64,000 nt of DNA from Perognathus longimembris pacificus (lineage: Eukaryota; Chordata; Mammalia; Rodentia; Heteromyidae): positions 1 to 64,000 of the forward strand of contig NW_025959428.1 in assembly GCF_023159225.1 (NCBI RefSeq). The letters run 5' to 3'. Shown one piece after another: positions 31,301-45,927 of this stretch. The notes below the pieces were generated by a model. That model saw only the letters and a program-made list of their open reading frames with translations, made no database searches and was not told the DNA's origin. Every line of letters begins with the position of its first letter. Within the stretch, counting starts at the first letter, position 1. The position numbers and the translations under genes were made by a program.

Positions 31301-33633
31301 GTGGGAAGAATCCTGTTGTCTGTCCAGATCAGTCTGACCCACCTCCTGTCACGTCACCTAGTTCACTTGCTGACAGCTCTGCTCTTTGCAGTGGAGCAGG
31401 CTAAAGTGCTTGCGTCAGTGTGGTTTCCTCGTTTTTTCCCCATGCAGGACTGTGCCAACACCAATGGCCTTATTCGCCACGCACGCGTGTCCAGGGGCTT
31501 CCCGTGTGGAGGAGCTGGCACCTGGGCTCGGGTGCCTCGGTGAGCCACACCCTTCCTCTTGGGACCGTCGGGGCCCACTCCCTGGCTGGCCTTTCTTCTC
31601 AGGGCCCTTGGATGGCAAGCCTCCACCAGCAATGCAGAAGGCACGCAGGGCTTCTAGAGCAACGGCTCCCTGTCCGCTTCACATGCCGGACCTTTTGGTT
31701 CTTTGGCTTTTGTTTGCTCAACCAGGGATTCCCAAGGGAATGACTAGGATTACAAACATGGTTGTGCCCCGGCTTCGTGGCGCTGTGTATCACAACAGCC
31801 AAGGGGTGAAAACCCCCAAAACCTCTCGTGAGACATGAAACATGGCTGATGACTGGATGGTTTGCTGGATGACTGGAGAGATGAATGGATGGAAGGAAGG
31901 ATGAATGGATGGATGGAGGGATAGAAAGATGGAGGATGGATGGAAGGAAGGATGGACGGATGGATGGAAAGCCAGCAGGATTGAGGGCTGGTTAGACAGC
32001 TGGCTGACTAGAGAATGGCTGCAGCAAGGGAGATTTTGGTGGGGGGGGGGGAACCAGGCAGGACAGAGTGATTGACGGGTAGGACGATGGATGGACTTGT
32101 GGACGAATGATGGGCGGCAGGAGGTGGGTGGCCACGCCAGGCTAGCCACATGGGACAAAGGCACAGGGAGAGTCCCTTATGAGGGCTGGGGACGAGTAGG
32201 GCTGGGTGCCGGAGTTGTCTGGGAAGGCAGGGGGCAAGTGGGTTGCATGAGTGGGTGCGGTGAGGGAATTGCCATTGTGGGGGGGGGGGTCACCTCGGTC
32301 TGGAAGAGAAAGGTTTGGAAATCTAGTGGCAGTGTCACCTCCTCCAGCCAGGGAGGTCAAGGGTTCCTCTGAAATGGCACGAGGAGCTCAGCTCCCCAGG
32401 CCCAGTAGATTGACCTGGCACAGGTAGGCTGGAACCCTCAGCCAATGCCTGCGGAGGGGGCTGGAGCCTGACAGGTGGACTGGCGACCCTGTGCCCTGAG
32501 GCAACAGCTGGAGCTGGGATGCGGCCCCTGAGCCCTCTGGCAAGAGGCGAGGAGAGGCGGCCAAGAGCGGACCAAGGCCCGGTGGCAGGGACGGGGAGAA
32601 GTTGGGAAGGGGCAGCGGAGCTCTTCCTCCAAAGCAGCCCCGTGGGCCACTCTGGAAGTCGCGTTCGTCTCCGTGGCACACGCGGCAAGCGCTGTCCGTC
32701 GAGGGGCATTTGGCCCTTTCCCCGCAGGGCTTGCTTTCAGGAGCCGGCTGGCAGGGAATGCGTGCTCGGGAAGCCAAATCCGGAGCGTCGGTTGGTTTGG
32801 TGCACAAGTCTCTGTTGAGGCCCCGTGCGCGGTGGGTCGAGGCGGGGCGGACGAAGGAGGCGAAGGTGAGGCAGGCGTGCGGCGGCCAGGGGGCTTGGTG
32901 GCCGTCCCCGGCCGGCCCAGGGCGCCCTGGCTGGCAAGTCAGGGAGGTGAGGACGGCAAATGGCGAGCCGGCCCGGCGGGGATGGGGACGGGGTGGAGGT
33001 GGAAGTGGAGGTGGAGGTGGTGGGTTGGAGGATGGAGGGCGGCTGTCCCCGAGCTTGGTTGGGCCCGGGAGCCCGGGGGTCCGGGAGCTGCGCACGGCCG
33101 GGCCGGGGTGCAGGGCAGGGCAGGGCAGAGGACGCGGGAGCCAGGAGGCGGCAGGCGGCGGCGGGCAGCAGGTCGGCGCGGTGCGCGGGCTGTGCCGAGA
33201 GGGGGCGGTGCTGCGCCGGCCGTGCTTGCCGAGCGCTGGGGAGGGCGCCCCGCTGGCCGGGCGTCCCGGAGGCCGGCAGGTCCCTTGAGGCGGCGGGCGG
33301 TCGGGCGGCGTTCGGTGGTGCGGCAGGCGGCTGTGTGTTTGCGTGTGAGCGTGTGTGGTGAGGGAGAGTGCGTGTGTGTCGCTGGGTGCGGTGGCGTGTG
33401 TGTGCGGGGCGGGGCGTGTGCGGAGGCCGGGGCGTCGGAGGGGTGTCGGGTGTCGCGTGCGAGTGTGGTGTGAGCGTGTGGCGCCTCCTGGCGGCGTCGT
33501 TCGGCTGGGCGCGTGCGTGGCGCAGGCGCAGTGGGAGGCGCAGGCGGGGCGGGGGGAGGGAGGGCAGGCGGACGTCAGGCGGGCCTAGTGCGCGTCAGCA
33601 GCCTCAAAGATGCGTTTGGCGGCCGCGGCTGTC
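27784..33633 (+). repeat. Macrosatellite unit 5
   Basis: Complete unit. Variants: CGGCTGG, GCTGGCCGGGG, the ACACCTGTCC 1-bp deletion shared with unit 4 (near 30,604), GGCGACC, AGGCGAGG, three GGGCA copies. The first poly-G run has a private flank, GATTTTGGTGGGG near 32,034, where other units read GATTGGTTGGGG. Confidence 0.97.
32519..33633 (+). promoter_or_regulatory. Unit 5 CpG island and motif cluster
   Basis: CTCF-like A at 33,195-33,208, CTCF-like B at 33,481-33,494, NRF1-like at 33,520-33,531, G-run at 33,546-33,564, CRE-like core at 33,571-33,577. Confidence 0.6.
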
Positions 33634-34190
33634 GCCGGCCGTGGTGGCGCACGCCGGTAATCAACGAGGAGGATGAGGCAGGAGGATCATGAGTTCGAGA
33701 CCAGCCTGGGCTACACCTTTTGACAACGCGCACCCTCACACCCCTTGCTTCCCCTTTGCTCTCCCTGGCTCCTCCTCTTACAACTCCCCCACTTCCTTCA
33801 CCACAAACACAAATCACAACTCACAACACACACACACATACACACACAAACACACACACACCACCGCGCCCGCTCACACCCATTGCTTACCCTTTGCTCT
33901 CCCTACGTCCTCCTCTTACAACTCCCCTACCTCCTTCACCACAAACACAAATCACAACTCACAACACACACACACAGCATCGCAATCATTAACTCCCTCT
34001 CTTTCTCATTTGCTGCACATTACACTTTACCATCACCATTCATTACTCCAGGCAAAACACAAGTCCACACCACCAGCCTGGGGACACTTACACACCACAC
34101 TTTTCCTCTGCATTTGCACTCACACAACTCTGCTTACACTGCTCTTGCTCTGGCCTGCTGCTACTCTCAACTACGCCCCTACACACATTA

Positions 34191-34233
<43 letters not shown>

Positions 34234-37200
34234 GTCTGCCTGCTGCCTGCCTGCCTGCCTGCCTTTGGATCCAGCTTGGACTTTGATAGTTCATTCTTCT
34301 CTTGGTAGGTTAGTTTTCCTTCAGGTCGAGGCAGTGTCCCTCTGGTGCCCAGCCTGCCCGAGTCTGCCATGTGCCCTGGATTTGGGGTACTCCCTTGTCC
34401 ACTCCAGATCCCATGGCAGCTGGTTGTCCTGGTTTCCCAATCGGCCAGTGGCCCCCCGCCTTGTTCAGAGCAGACACCAGGACTCCTGGGAAGGCCTGCG
34501 CCACCCTCTGGGGCAAACCTAGGCTCACCCCAAAGGCGTAACACGCCGCTGCATTGGTGTGGCTCTTGGAAGTCGTCCGTCGGGGGGGCTGGCCAGCACT
34601 TGTGCCTTGGCTGCTGTGGACTCTGCAGGCATCCCGAGGGCTCGGCCCATCCGGGATGCCACTTGGGCCTCGTTGGCCTTGGCACGCTTCAAACCTCGCC
34701 TCCCCTTACCACTGACGCCTAGCCCCGAATCCTCTCCCAATTTCCGGCCATCTTTCCTCAGCTCCCTTGCCTGCCACCCCCTGGCTCCCCCCACCTCCGG
34801 ATCCCCATGGCCGGTGGGTGACCCTCTCACTTTCCCCACCTGGTCCTCAAGAGACAGACAGCATCACAGCCCATTCGCCTCCACGCCCTCCCTTAGCTGC
34901 CTTGGCTTCTAGGGTCAGGCGGCCCCCAGAATCCCGGCTGGCACAAAGAACTCTGGGACATCCATGGGCTCAGGCCCTCAGATCACAGGCCAGAAATGCA
35001 AGTGGGGGGCTTTGCTTCCAACTGTTTGTCTCGCCTCATCGGAATCGGCTGCCAGCCTCTTGGTGATTGACTGGTGCTCAGGGACACGGAACGTAACCCG
35101 GCTGCTGGCATTCAGCTGGGGTGCACCGCGCCTACAGGCTAAGGAGCCGCCCAATCCAGGAGGAGGCACTCAGCACAGGTGCCACTGAATCCAAGGCGAT
35201 TTGGTTTGAGGTGCTAGTATCTGCCCGTCTGTCTGTCTGACTGTCTGTCTGTCTGTCTGTCTGTCTGTGTGTCCTTCCCATGAGAATGTATGCTCCCTAC
35301 ACGTGAGAGGGCATCAATTTTCATTCACTGTGGTGGATGTGTCCTCGGTACCTAGCAGGCCCCCGGGAGGAGCTCAGCAAATGTCTGTTGAGTGGATGAA
35401 TGGCTTTCCCCGTGGAGAGAGGGGCTGCCATCCTCCAGGCACAAGAAGTCGGTGACCGGGCCACAAGGGTCACACCGGGTGACAAGGGTGACACGGACCT
35501 CTTCCCAGGCTGCTAGGTGTGCCTGGGTCCTCGCACAAGGAGCCACACAGAGCAGGATTTGCCACGTCCATGGGAACCTCGGGGTTAAGGCCCGGGCCAA
35601 TCTCTGGTAGCGACCCGGTGGACTAGTTGGTGGCGTGTGTGTGAGCACACGCGCGTGTGTTCGTGGCACCAATGGAATGACGCTCCCACAAAGAAGTTAT
35701 GGGTTCAGAGGGGGACAGCTACACCTAGTCTAGCTGACTCCTGCAAGCAACCATCACATTGGGCTTGTGGGAAGTGACAGTTCCCGGGGGCTCAGGACCC
35801 GTAGGTAGCCTGGGGTCGGACAGGTTGGAAAGCACGGGACCTTGTCCTGCCTAGTCTCCTCAGCTATTCCACAGGAGAAGGAATCAGGGTGTGCACAGGG
35901 AAGGCTTTTAGGGGTGTGTGTGTGTCTGTGGACACAGCAGGCCAGGGCCCGAGAGCCCACTTCAGCTCTTGTCCTTCCCACGGCCCCACTCTAGGTAGAG
36001 GCCCTTGATCTCATGGTCTTCGGGGAGCCAGTGGCTGGCCAGGAGGAAGCAGCGCTCCTCGGTGAAGCCTGGGCCACTGGGTGAAATGGGCATTGGCTGT
36101 CCGGGGTGGGGGCTGACAGCAAGAGAGGAAACAAGCATCTCCCATGGAAAGGACCAGAGCAAAGAGACACAGAAAGGCACAGCCCTAGAGTGGAGACGGT
36201 GTGGGTGGGAGAGATATTTGCACGGCTACTGTCACACTGCGGCATTATTCCTCGGCCCTGCTCACCCCACACGCGCCCACTGCCATCTCCTATTTCTTTC
36301 CATCTTCGTGGCATCGTTTTCCATCAACTTGGGGGAATTCTGTCCCATAGGCGGGGAATGAAAAGGCTCCGGTCTGTGTTTCTCGGCGTTGGGGAGGCTA
36401 GTTGAGGGCCGTGTGTACAGTGGGGTGAGTTTCAGGACAGCAGACACCCTGTCCAGCTTGGTGGGGCTCTGCTAATGGGAGAAAAGGCCCGAAGAGCCAA
36501 CGAACCTCCTGAGGTTTCCCTAGGGAGGACTCTCTTCGACAGCGTGGGGCTTCAACGCCCACGGATGCCTGAAGGGCCTCACCAGTCGCCCTCACAGCAC
36601 AGGAGCCTGAGATGTGAGCACTGTGGATGGAAGCCAGCAGCCCCAGAAGAAGAGATTCGGGACGGAAAGGCTCCACGCTCCACTCAGTAGCAAAAGCCAG
36701 ACTGGAGATACGGCTCACGTGGTAGAGCAGAGGGCCAGCAAGAGCTCCAGAGGCCCAAGTTGCGGTCCTGGCACAGGCACGGGGGACAGAAGAACACACA
36801 AGCAAAGCCCCAGCACGGCAAGGGCAGAGCCTCGCGTGCGTGCGCGCGCTTGGGATGTGCCCTGGTGCAGGCCCCTCAGCAGTCCCACACTGTAACATCA
36901 GAGAGCGGCTGGCTCGGTCCTGGGGCCCCAGGCCCGGCTTCCCTCTCCTGCGCCCCTCTCCTAGCAGCTCCTGTCCCCTGACTTCCCGGCCCTCAGGTCG
37001 GCTGCACCCTCCTGACAGGTTTGCGTGTGGCCGCTGCCCGAGTGTACCCTCCGATCTTTCCCTAGATCCGTGGAAGTGCTGGCGAGGAAGGATAGGTTCG
37101 CGAGTGGCTCTTCCCGTGCCCAGAACCTGCACGGATTCTGGGTGTGGGAAGAATCCTGTTGTCTGTCCAGATCAGTCTGACCCACCTCCTGTCACGTCAC

Positions 37201-39476
37201 CTAGTTCACTTGCTGACAGCTCTGCTCTTTGCAGTGGAGCAGGCTAAAGTGCTTGCGTCAGTGTGGTTTCCTCGTTTTTTCCCCATGCAGGACTGTGCCA
37301 ACACCAATGGCCTTATTCGCCACGCACGCGTGTCCAGGGGCTTCCCGTGTGGAGGAGCTGGCACCTGGGCTCGGGTGCCTCGGTGAGCCACACCCTTCCT
37401 CTTGGGACCGTCGGGGCCCACTCCCTGGCTGGCCTTTCTTCTCAGGGCCCTTGGATGGCAAGCCTCCACCAGCAATGCAGAAGGCACGCAGGGCTTCTAG
37501 AGCAACGGCTCCCTGTCCGCTTCACATGCCGGACCTTTTGGTTCTTTGGCTTTTGTTTGCTCAACCAGGGATTCCCAAGGGAATGACTAGGATTACAAAC
37601 ATGGTTGTGCCCCGGCTTCGTGGCGCTGTGTATCACAACAGCCAAGGGGTGAAAACCCCCAAAACCTCTCGTGAGACATGAAACATGGCTGATGACTGGA
37701 TGGTTTGCTGGATGACTGGAGAGATGAATGGATGGAAGGAAGGATGAATGGATGGATGGAGGGATAGAAAGATGGAGGATGGATGGAAGGAAGGATGGAC
37801 GGATGGATGGAAAGCCAGCAGGATTGAGGGCTGGTTAGACAGCTGGCTGACTAGAGAATGGCTGCAGCAAGGGAGATTGGTTGGGGGGGGGGGGAACCAG
37901 GCAGGACAGAGTGATTGACGGGTAGGACGATGGATGGACTTGTGGACGAATGATGGGCGGCAGGAGGTGGGTGGCCACGCCAGGCTAGCCACATGGGACA
38001 AAGGCACAGGGAGAGTCCCTTATGAGGGCTGGGGACGAGTAGGGCTGGGTGCCGGAGTTGTCTGGGAAGGCAGGGGGCAAGTGGGTTGCATGAGTGGGTG
38101 CGGTGAGGGAATTGCCATTGTGGGGGGGGGGGTCACCTCGGTCTGGAAGAGAAAGGTTTGGAAATCTAGTGGCAGTGTCACCTCCTCCAGCCAGGGAGGT
38201 CAAGGGTTCCTCTGAAATGGCACGAGGAGCTCAGCTCCCCAGGCCCAGTAGATTGACCTGGCACAGGTAGGCTGGAACCCTCAGCCAATGCCTGCGGAGG
38301 GGGCTGGAGCCTGACAGGTGGACTGGCGACCCTGTGCCCTGAGGCAACAGCTGGAGCTGGGATGCGGCCCCTGAGCCCTCTGGCAAGAGTCGAGGAGAGG
38401 CGGCCAAGAGCGGACCAAGGCCCGGTGGCAGGGACGGGGAGAAGTTGGGAAGGGGCAGCGGAGCTCTTCCTCCAAAGCAGCCCCGTGGGCCACTCTGGAA
38501 GTCGCGTTCGTCTCCGTGGCACACGCGGCAAGCGCTGTCCGTCGAGGGGCATTTGGCCCTTTCCCCGCAGGGCTTGCTTTCAGGAGCCGGCTGGCAGGGA
38601 ATGCGTGCTCGGGAAGCCAAATCCGGAGCGTCGGTTGGTTTGGTGCACAAGTCTCTGTTGAGGCCCCGTGCGCGGTGGGTCGAGGCGGGGCGGACGAAGG
38701 AGGCGAAGGTGAGGCAGGCGTGCGGCGGCCAGGGGGCTTGGTGGCCGTCCCCGGCCGGCCCAGGGCGCCCTGGCTGGCAAGTCAGGGAGGTGAGGACGGC
38801 AAATGGCGAGCCGGCCCGGCGGGGATGGGGACGGGGTGGAGGTGGAAGTGGAGGTGGAGGTGGTGGGTTGGAGGATGGAGGGCGGCTGTCCCCGAGCTTG
38901 GTTGGGCCCGGGAGCCCGGGGGTCCGGGAGCTGCGCACGGCCGGGCCGGGGTGCAGGGCAGGGCAGGGCAGAGGACGCGGGAGCCAGGAGGCGGCAGGCG
39001 GCGGCGGGCAGCAGGTCGGCGCGGTGCGCGGGCTGTGCCGAGAGGGGGCGGTGCTGCGCCGGCCGTGCTTGCCGAGCGCTGGGGAGGGCGCCCCGCTGGC
39101 CGGGCGTCCCGGAGGCCGGCAGGTCCCTTGAGGCGGCGGGCGGTCGGGCGGCGTTCGGTGGTGCGGCAGGCGGCTGTGTGTTTGCGTGTGAGCGTGTGTG
39201 GTGAGGGAGAGTGCGTGTGTGTCGCTGGGTGCGGTGGCGTGTGTGTGCGGGGCGGGGCGTGTGCGGAGGCCGGGGCGTCGGAGGGGTGTCGGGTGTCGCG
39301 TGCGAGTGTGGTGTGAGCGTGTGGCGCCTCCTGGCGGCGTCGTTCGGCTGGGCGCGTGCGTGGCGCAGGCGCAGTGGGAGGCGCAGGCGGGGCGGGGGGA
39401 GGGAGGGCAGGCGGACGTCAGGCGGGCCTAGTGCGCGTCAGCAGCCTCAAAGATGCGTTTGGCGGCCGCGGCTGTC
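33634..39476 (+). repeat. Macrosatellite unit 6
   Basis: Complete unit. Variants: ATTATGTCTG at the start of the first TCTG tract (shared with units 10 and 11), CAGCTGG, the private GCTGTCCGGGG near 36,097, ACACCCTGTCC, GGCGACC, AGTCGAGG, three GGGCA copies. Confidence 0.97.
38362..39476 (+). promoter_or_regulatory. Unit 6 CpG island and motif cluster
   Basis: CTCF-like A at 39,038-39,051, CTCF-like B at 39,324-39,337, NRF1-like at 39,363-39,374, G-run at 39,389-39,407, CRE-like core at 39,414-39,420. Confidence 0.6.
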
Positions 39477-40035
39477 GCCGGCCGTGGTGGCGCACGCCGG
39501 TAATCAACGAGGAGGATGAGGCAGGAGGATCATGAGTTCGAGACCAGCCTGGGCTACACCTTTTGACAACGCGCACCCTCACACCCCTTGCTTCCCCTTT
39601 GCTCTCCCTGGCTCCTCCTCTTACAACTCCCCCACTTCCTTCACCACAAACACAAATCACAACTCACAACACACACACACATACACACACAAACACACAC
39701 ACACCACCGCGCCCGCTCACACCCATTGCTTACCCTTTGCTCTCCCTACGTCCTCCTCTTACAACTCCCCTACCTCCTTCACCACAAACACAAATCACAA
39801 CTCACAACACACACACACAGCATCGCAATCATTAACTCCCTCTCTTTCTCATTTGCTGCACATTACACTTTACCATCACCATTCATTACTCCAGGCAAAA
39901 CACAAGTCCACACCACCAGCCTGGGGACACTTACACACCACACTTTTCCTCTGCATTTGCACTCACACAACTCTGCTTACACTGCTCTTGCTCTGGCCTG
40001 CTGCTACTCTCAACTACGCCCCTACACACATTATT

Positions 40036-40084
<49 letters not shown>

Positions 40085-43000
40085 GTCTGCCTGCTGCCTG
40101 CCTGCCTGCCTGCCTTTGGATCCAGCTTGGACTTTGATAGTTCATTCTTCTCTTGGTAGGTTAGTTTTCCTTCAGGTCGAGGCAGTGTCCCTCTGGTGCC
40201 CAGCCTGCCCGAGTCTGCCATGTGCCCTGGATTTGGGGTACTCCCTTGTCCACTCCAGATCCCATGGCGGCTGGTTGTCCTGGTTTCCCAATCGGCCAGT
40301 GGCCCCCCGCCTTGTTCAGAGCAGACACCAGGACTCCTGGGAAGGCCTGCGCCACCCTCTGGGGCAAACCTAGGCTCACCCCAAAGGCGTAACACGCCGC
40401 TGCATTGGTGTGGCTCTTGGAAGTCGTCCGTCGGGGGGGCTGGCCAGCACTTGTGCCTTGGCTGCTGTGGACTCTGCAGGCATCCCGAGGGCTCGGCCCA
40501 TCCGGGATGCCACTTGGGCCTCGTTGGCCTTGGCACGCTTCAAACCTCGCCTCCCCTTACCACTGACGCCTAGCCCCGAATCCTCTCCCAATTTCCGGCC
40601 ATCTTTCCTCAGCTCCCTTGCCTGCCACCCCCTGGCTCCCCCCACCTCCGGATCCCCATGGCCGGTGGGTGACCCTCTCACTTTCCCCACCTGGTCCTCA
40701 AGAGACAGACAGCATCACAGCCCATTCGCCTCCACGCCCTCCCTTAGCTGCCTTGGCTTCTAGGGTCAGGCGGCCCCCAGAATCCCGGCTGGCACAAAGA
40801 ACTCTGGGACATCCATGGGCTCAGGCCCTCAGATCACAGGCCAGAAATGCAAGTGGGGGGCTTTGCTTCCAACTGTTTGTCTCGCCTCATCGGAATCGGC
40901 TGCCAGCCTCTTGGTGATTGACTGGTGCTCAGGGACACGGAACGTAACCCGGCTGCTGGCATTCAGCTGGGGTGCACCGCGCCTACAGGCTAAGGAGCCG
41001 CCCAATCCAGGAGGAGGCACTCAGCACAGGTGCCACTGAATCCAAGGCGATTTGGTTTGAGGTGCTAGTATCTGCCCGTCTGTCTGTCTGACTGTCTGTC
41101 TGTCTGTCTGTCTGTCTGTGTGTCCTTCCCATGAGAATGTATGCTCCCTACACGTGAGAGGGCATCAATTTTCATTCACTGTGGTGGATGTGTCCTCGGT
41201 ACCTAGCAGGCCCCCGGGAGGAGCTCAGCAAATGTCTGTTGAGTGGATGAATGGCTTTCCCCGTGGAGAGAGGGGCTGCCATCCTCCAGGCACAAGAAGT
41301 CGGTGACCGGGCCACAAGGGTCACACCGGGTGACAAGGGTGACACGGACCTCTTCCCAGGCTGCTAGGTGTGCCTGGGTCCTCGCACAAGGAGCCACACA
41401 GAGCAGGATTTGCCACGTCCATGGGAACCTCGGGGTTAAGGCCCGGGCCAATCTCTGGTAGCGACCCGGTGGACTAGTTGGTGGCGTGTGTGTGAGCACA
41501 CGCGCGTGTGTTCGTGGCACCAATGGAATGACGCTCCCACAAAGAAGTTATGGGTTCAGAGGGGGACAGCTACACCTAGTCTAGCTGACTCCTGCAAGCA
41601 ACCATCACATTGGGCTTGTGGGAAGTGACAGTTCCCGGGGGCTCAGGACCCGTAGGTAGCCTGGGGTCGGACAGGTTGGAAAGCACGGGACCTTGTCCTG
41701 CCTAGTCTCCTCAGCTATTCCACAGGAGAAGGAATCAGGGTGTGCACAGGGAAGGCTTTTAGGGGTGTGTGTGTGTCTGTGGACACAGCAGGCCAGGGCC
41801 CGAGAGCCCACTTCAGCTCTTGTCCTTCCCACGGCCCCACTCTAGGTAGAGGCCCTTGATCTCATGGTCTTCGGGGAGCCAGTGGCTGGCCAGGAGGAAG
41901 CAGCGCTCCTCGGTGAAGCCTGGGCCACTGGGTGAAATGGGCATTGGCTGTGCCGGGGTGGGGGCTGACAGCAAGAGAGGAAACAAGCATCTCCCATGGA
42001 AAGGACCAGAGCAAAGAGACACAGAAAGGCACAGCCCTAGAGTGGAGACGGTGTGGGTGGGAGAGATATTTGCACGGCTACTGTCACACTGCGGCATTAT
42101 TCCTCGGCCCTGCTCACCCCACACGCGCCCACTGCCATCTCCTATTTCTTTCCATCTTCGTGGCATCGTTTTCCATCAACTTGGGGGAATTCTGTCCCAT
42201 AGGCGGGGAATGAAAAGGCTCCGGTCTGTGTTTCTCGGCGTTGGGGAGGCTAGTTGAGGGCCGTGTGTACAGTGGGGTGAGTTTCAGGACAGCAGACACC
42301 CTGTCCAGCTTGGTGGGGCTCTGCTAATGGGAGAAAAGGCCCGAAGAGCCAACGAACCTCCTGAGGTTTCCCTAGGGAGGACTCTCTTCGACAGCGTGGG
42401 GCTTCAACGCCCACGGATGCCTGAAGGGCCTCACCAGTCGCCCTCACAGCACAGGAGCCTGAGATGTGAGCACTGTGGATGGAAGCCAGCAGCCCCAGAA
42501 GAAGAGATTCGGGACGGAAAGGCTCCACGCTCCACTCAGTAGCAAAAGCCAGACTGGAGATACGGCTCACGTGGTAGAGCAGAGGGCCAGCAAGAGCTCC
42601 AGAGGCCCAAGTTGCGGTCCTGGCACAGGCACGGGGGACAGAAGAACACACAAGCAAAGCCCCAGCACGGCAAGGGCAGAGCCTCGCGTGCGTGCGCGCG
42701 CTTGGGATGTGCCCTGGTGCAGGCCCCTCAGCAGTCCCACACTGTAACATCAGAGAGCGGCTGGCTCGGTCCTGGGGCCCCAGGCCCGGCTTCCCTCTCC
42801 TGCGCCCCTCTCCTAGCAGCTCCTGTCCCCTGACTTCCCGGCCCTCAGGTCGGCTGCACCCTCCTGACAGGTTTGCGTGTGGCCGCTGCCCGAGTGTACC
42901 CTCCGATCTTTCCCTAGATCCGTGGAAGTGCTGGCGAGGAAGGATAGGTTCGCGAGTGGCTCTTCCCGTGCCCAGAACCTGCACGGATTCTGGGTGTGGG

Positions 43001-45327
43001 AAGAATCCTGTTGTCTGTCCAGATCAGTCTGACCCACCTCCTGTCACGTCACCTAGTTCACTTGCTGACAGCTCTGCTCTTTGCAGTGGAGCAGGCTAAA
43101 GTGCTTGCGTCAGTGTGGTTTCCTCGTTTTTTCCCCATGCAGGACTGTGCCAACACCAATGGCCTTATTCGCCACGCACGCGTGTCCAGGGGCTTCCCGT
43201 GTGGAGGAGCTGGCACCTGGGCTCGGGTGCCTCGGTGAGCCACACCCTTCCTCTTGGGACCGTCGGGGCCCACTCCCTGGCTGGCCTTTCTTCTCAGGGC
43301 CCTTGGATGGCAAGCCTCCACCAGCAATGCAGAAGGCACGCAGGGCTTCTAGAGCAACGGCTCCCTGTCCGCTTCACATGCCGGACCTTTTGGTTCTTTG
43401 GCTTTTGTTTGCTCAACCAGGGATTCCCAAGGGAATGACTAGGATTACAAACATGGTTGTGCCCCGGCTTCGTGGCGCTGTGTATCACAACAGCCAAGGG
43501 GTGAAAACCCCCAAAACCTCTCGTGAGACATGAAACATGGCTGATGACTGGATGGTTTGCTGGATGACTGGAGAGATGAATGGATGGAAGGAAGGATGAA
43601 TGGATGGATGGAGGGATAGAAAGATGGAGGATGGATGGAAGGAAGGATGGACGGATGGATGGAAAGCCAGCAGGATTGAGGGCTGGTTAGACAGCTGGCT
43701 GACTAGAGAATGGCTGCAGCAAGGGAGATTGGTTGGGGGGGGGGGAACCAGGCAGGACAGAGTGATTGACGGGTAGGACGATGGATGGACTTGTGGACGA
43801 ATGATGGGCGGCAGGAGGTGGGTGGCCACGCCAGGCTAGCCACATGGGACAAAGGCACAGGGAGAGTCCCTTATGAGGGCTGGGGACGAGTAGGGCTGGG
43901 TGCCGGAGTTGTCTGGGAAGGCAGGGGGCAAGTGGGTTGCATGAGTGGGTGCGGTGAGGGAATTGCCATTGTGGGGGGGGGGGTCACCTCGGTCTGGAAG
44001 AGAAAGGTTTGGAAATCTAGTGGCAGTGTCACCTCCTCCAGCCAGGGAGGTCAAGGGTTCCTCTGAAATGGCACGAGGAGCTCAGCTCCCCAGGCCCAGT
44101 AGATTGACCTGGCACAGGTAGGCTGGAACCCTCAGCCAATGCCTGCGGAGGGGGCTGGAGCCTGACAGGTGGACTGGCGACCCTGTGCCCTGAGGCAACA
44201 GCTGGAGCTGGGATGCGGCCCCTGAGCCCTCTGGCAAGAGGCGAGGAGAGGCGGCCAAGAGCGGACCAAGGCCCGGTGGCAGGGACGGGGAGAAGTTGGG
44301 AAGGGGCAGCGGAGCTCTTCCTCCAAAGCAGCCCCGTGGGCCACTCTGGAAGTCGCGTTCGTCTCCGTGGCACACGCGGCAAGCGCTGTCCGTCGAGGGG
44401 CATTTGGCCCTTTCCCCGCAGGGCTTGCTTTCAGGAGCCGGCTGGCAGGGAATGCGTGCTCGGGAAGCCAAATCCGGAGCGTCGGTTGGTTTGGTGCACA
44501 AGTCTCTGTTGAGGCCCCGTGCGCGGTGGGTCGAGGCGGGGCGGACGAAGGAGGCGAAGGTGAGGCAGGCGTGCGGCGGCCAGGGGGCTTGGTGGCCGTC
44601 CCCGGCCGGCCCAGGGCGCCCTGGCTGGCAAGTCAGGGAGGTGAGGACGGCAAATGGCGAGCCGGCCCGGCGGGGATGGGGACGGGGTGGAGGTGGAAGT
44701 GGAGGTGGAGGTGGTGGGTTGGAGGATGGAGGGCGGCTGTCCCCGAGCTTGGTTGGGCCCGGGAGCCCGGGGGTCCGGGAGCTGCGCACGGCCGGGCCGG
44801 GGTGCAGGGCAGGGCAGGGCAGAGGACGCGGGAGCCAGGAGGCGGCAGGCGGCGGCGGGCAGCAGGTCGGCGCGGTGCGCGGGCTGTGCCGAGAGGGGGC
44901 GGTGCTGCGCCGGCCGTGCTTGCCGAGCGCTGGGGAGGGCGCCCCGCTGGCCGGGCGTCCCGGAGGCCGGCAGGTCCCTTGAGGCGGCGGGCGGTCGGGC
45001 GGCGTTCGGTGGTGCGGCAGGCGGCTGTGTGTTTGCGTGTGAGCGTGTGTGGTGAGGGAGAGTGCGTGTGTGTCGCTGGGTGCGGTGGCGTGTGTGTGCG
45101 GGGCGGGGCGTGTGCGGAGGCCGGGGCGTCGGAGGGGTGTCGGGTGTCGCGTGCGAGTGTGGTGTGAGCGTGTGGCGCCTCCTGGCGGCGTCGTTCGGCT
45201 GGGCGCGTGCGTGGCGCAGGCGCAGTGGGAGGCGCAGGCGGGGCGGGGGGAGGGAGGGCAGGCGGACGTCAGGCGGGCCTAGTGCGCGTCAGCAGCCTCA
45301 AAGATGCGTTTGGCGGCCGCGGCTGTC
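39477..45327 (+). repeat. Macrosatellite unit 7
   Basis: Complete unit. Variants: ATTATTTCTG, CGGCTGG, GCTGTGCCGGGG, GGGGGAATTCTG, ACACCCTGTCC, GGCGACC, AGGCGAGG, three GGGCA copies. Confidence 0.97.
44213..45327 (+). promoter_or_regulatory. Unit 7 CpG island and motif cluster
   Basis: CTCF-like A at 44,889-44,902, CTCF-like B at 45,175-45,188, NRF1-like at 45,214-45,225, G-run at 45,240-45,258, CRE-like core at 45,265-45,271. Confidence 0.6.
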
Positions 45328-45886
45328 GCCGGCCGTGGTGGCGCACGCCGGTAATCAACGAGGAGGATGAGGCAGGAGGATCATGAGTTCGAGACCAGCC
45401 TGGGCTACACCTTTTGACAACGCGCACCCTCACACCCCTTGCTTCCCCTTTGCTCTCCCTGGCTCCTCCTCTTACAACTCCCCCACTTCCTTCACCACAA
45501 ACACAAATCACAACTCACAACACACACACACATACACACACAAACACACACACACCACCGCGCCCGCTCACACCCATTGCTTACCCTTTGCTCTCCCTAC
45601 GTCCTCCTCTTACAACTCCCCTACCTCCTTCACCACAAACACAAATCACAACTCACAACACACACACACAGCATCGCAATCATTAACTCCCTCTCTTTCT
45701 CATTTGCTGCACATTACACTTTACCATCACCATTCATTACTCCAGGCAAAACACAAGTCCACACCACCAGCCTGGGGACACTTACACACCACACTTTTCC
45801 TCTGCATTTGCACTCACACAACTCTGCTTACACTGCTCTTGCTCTGGCCTGCTGCTACTCTCAACTACGCCCCTACACACATTATT

Positions 45887-45927
<41 letters not shown>
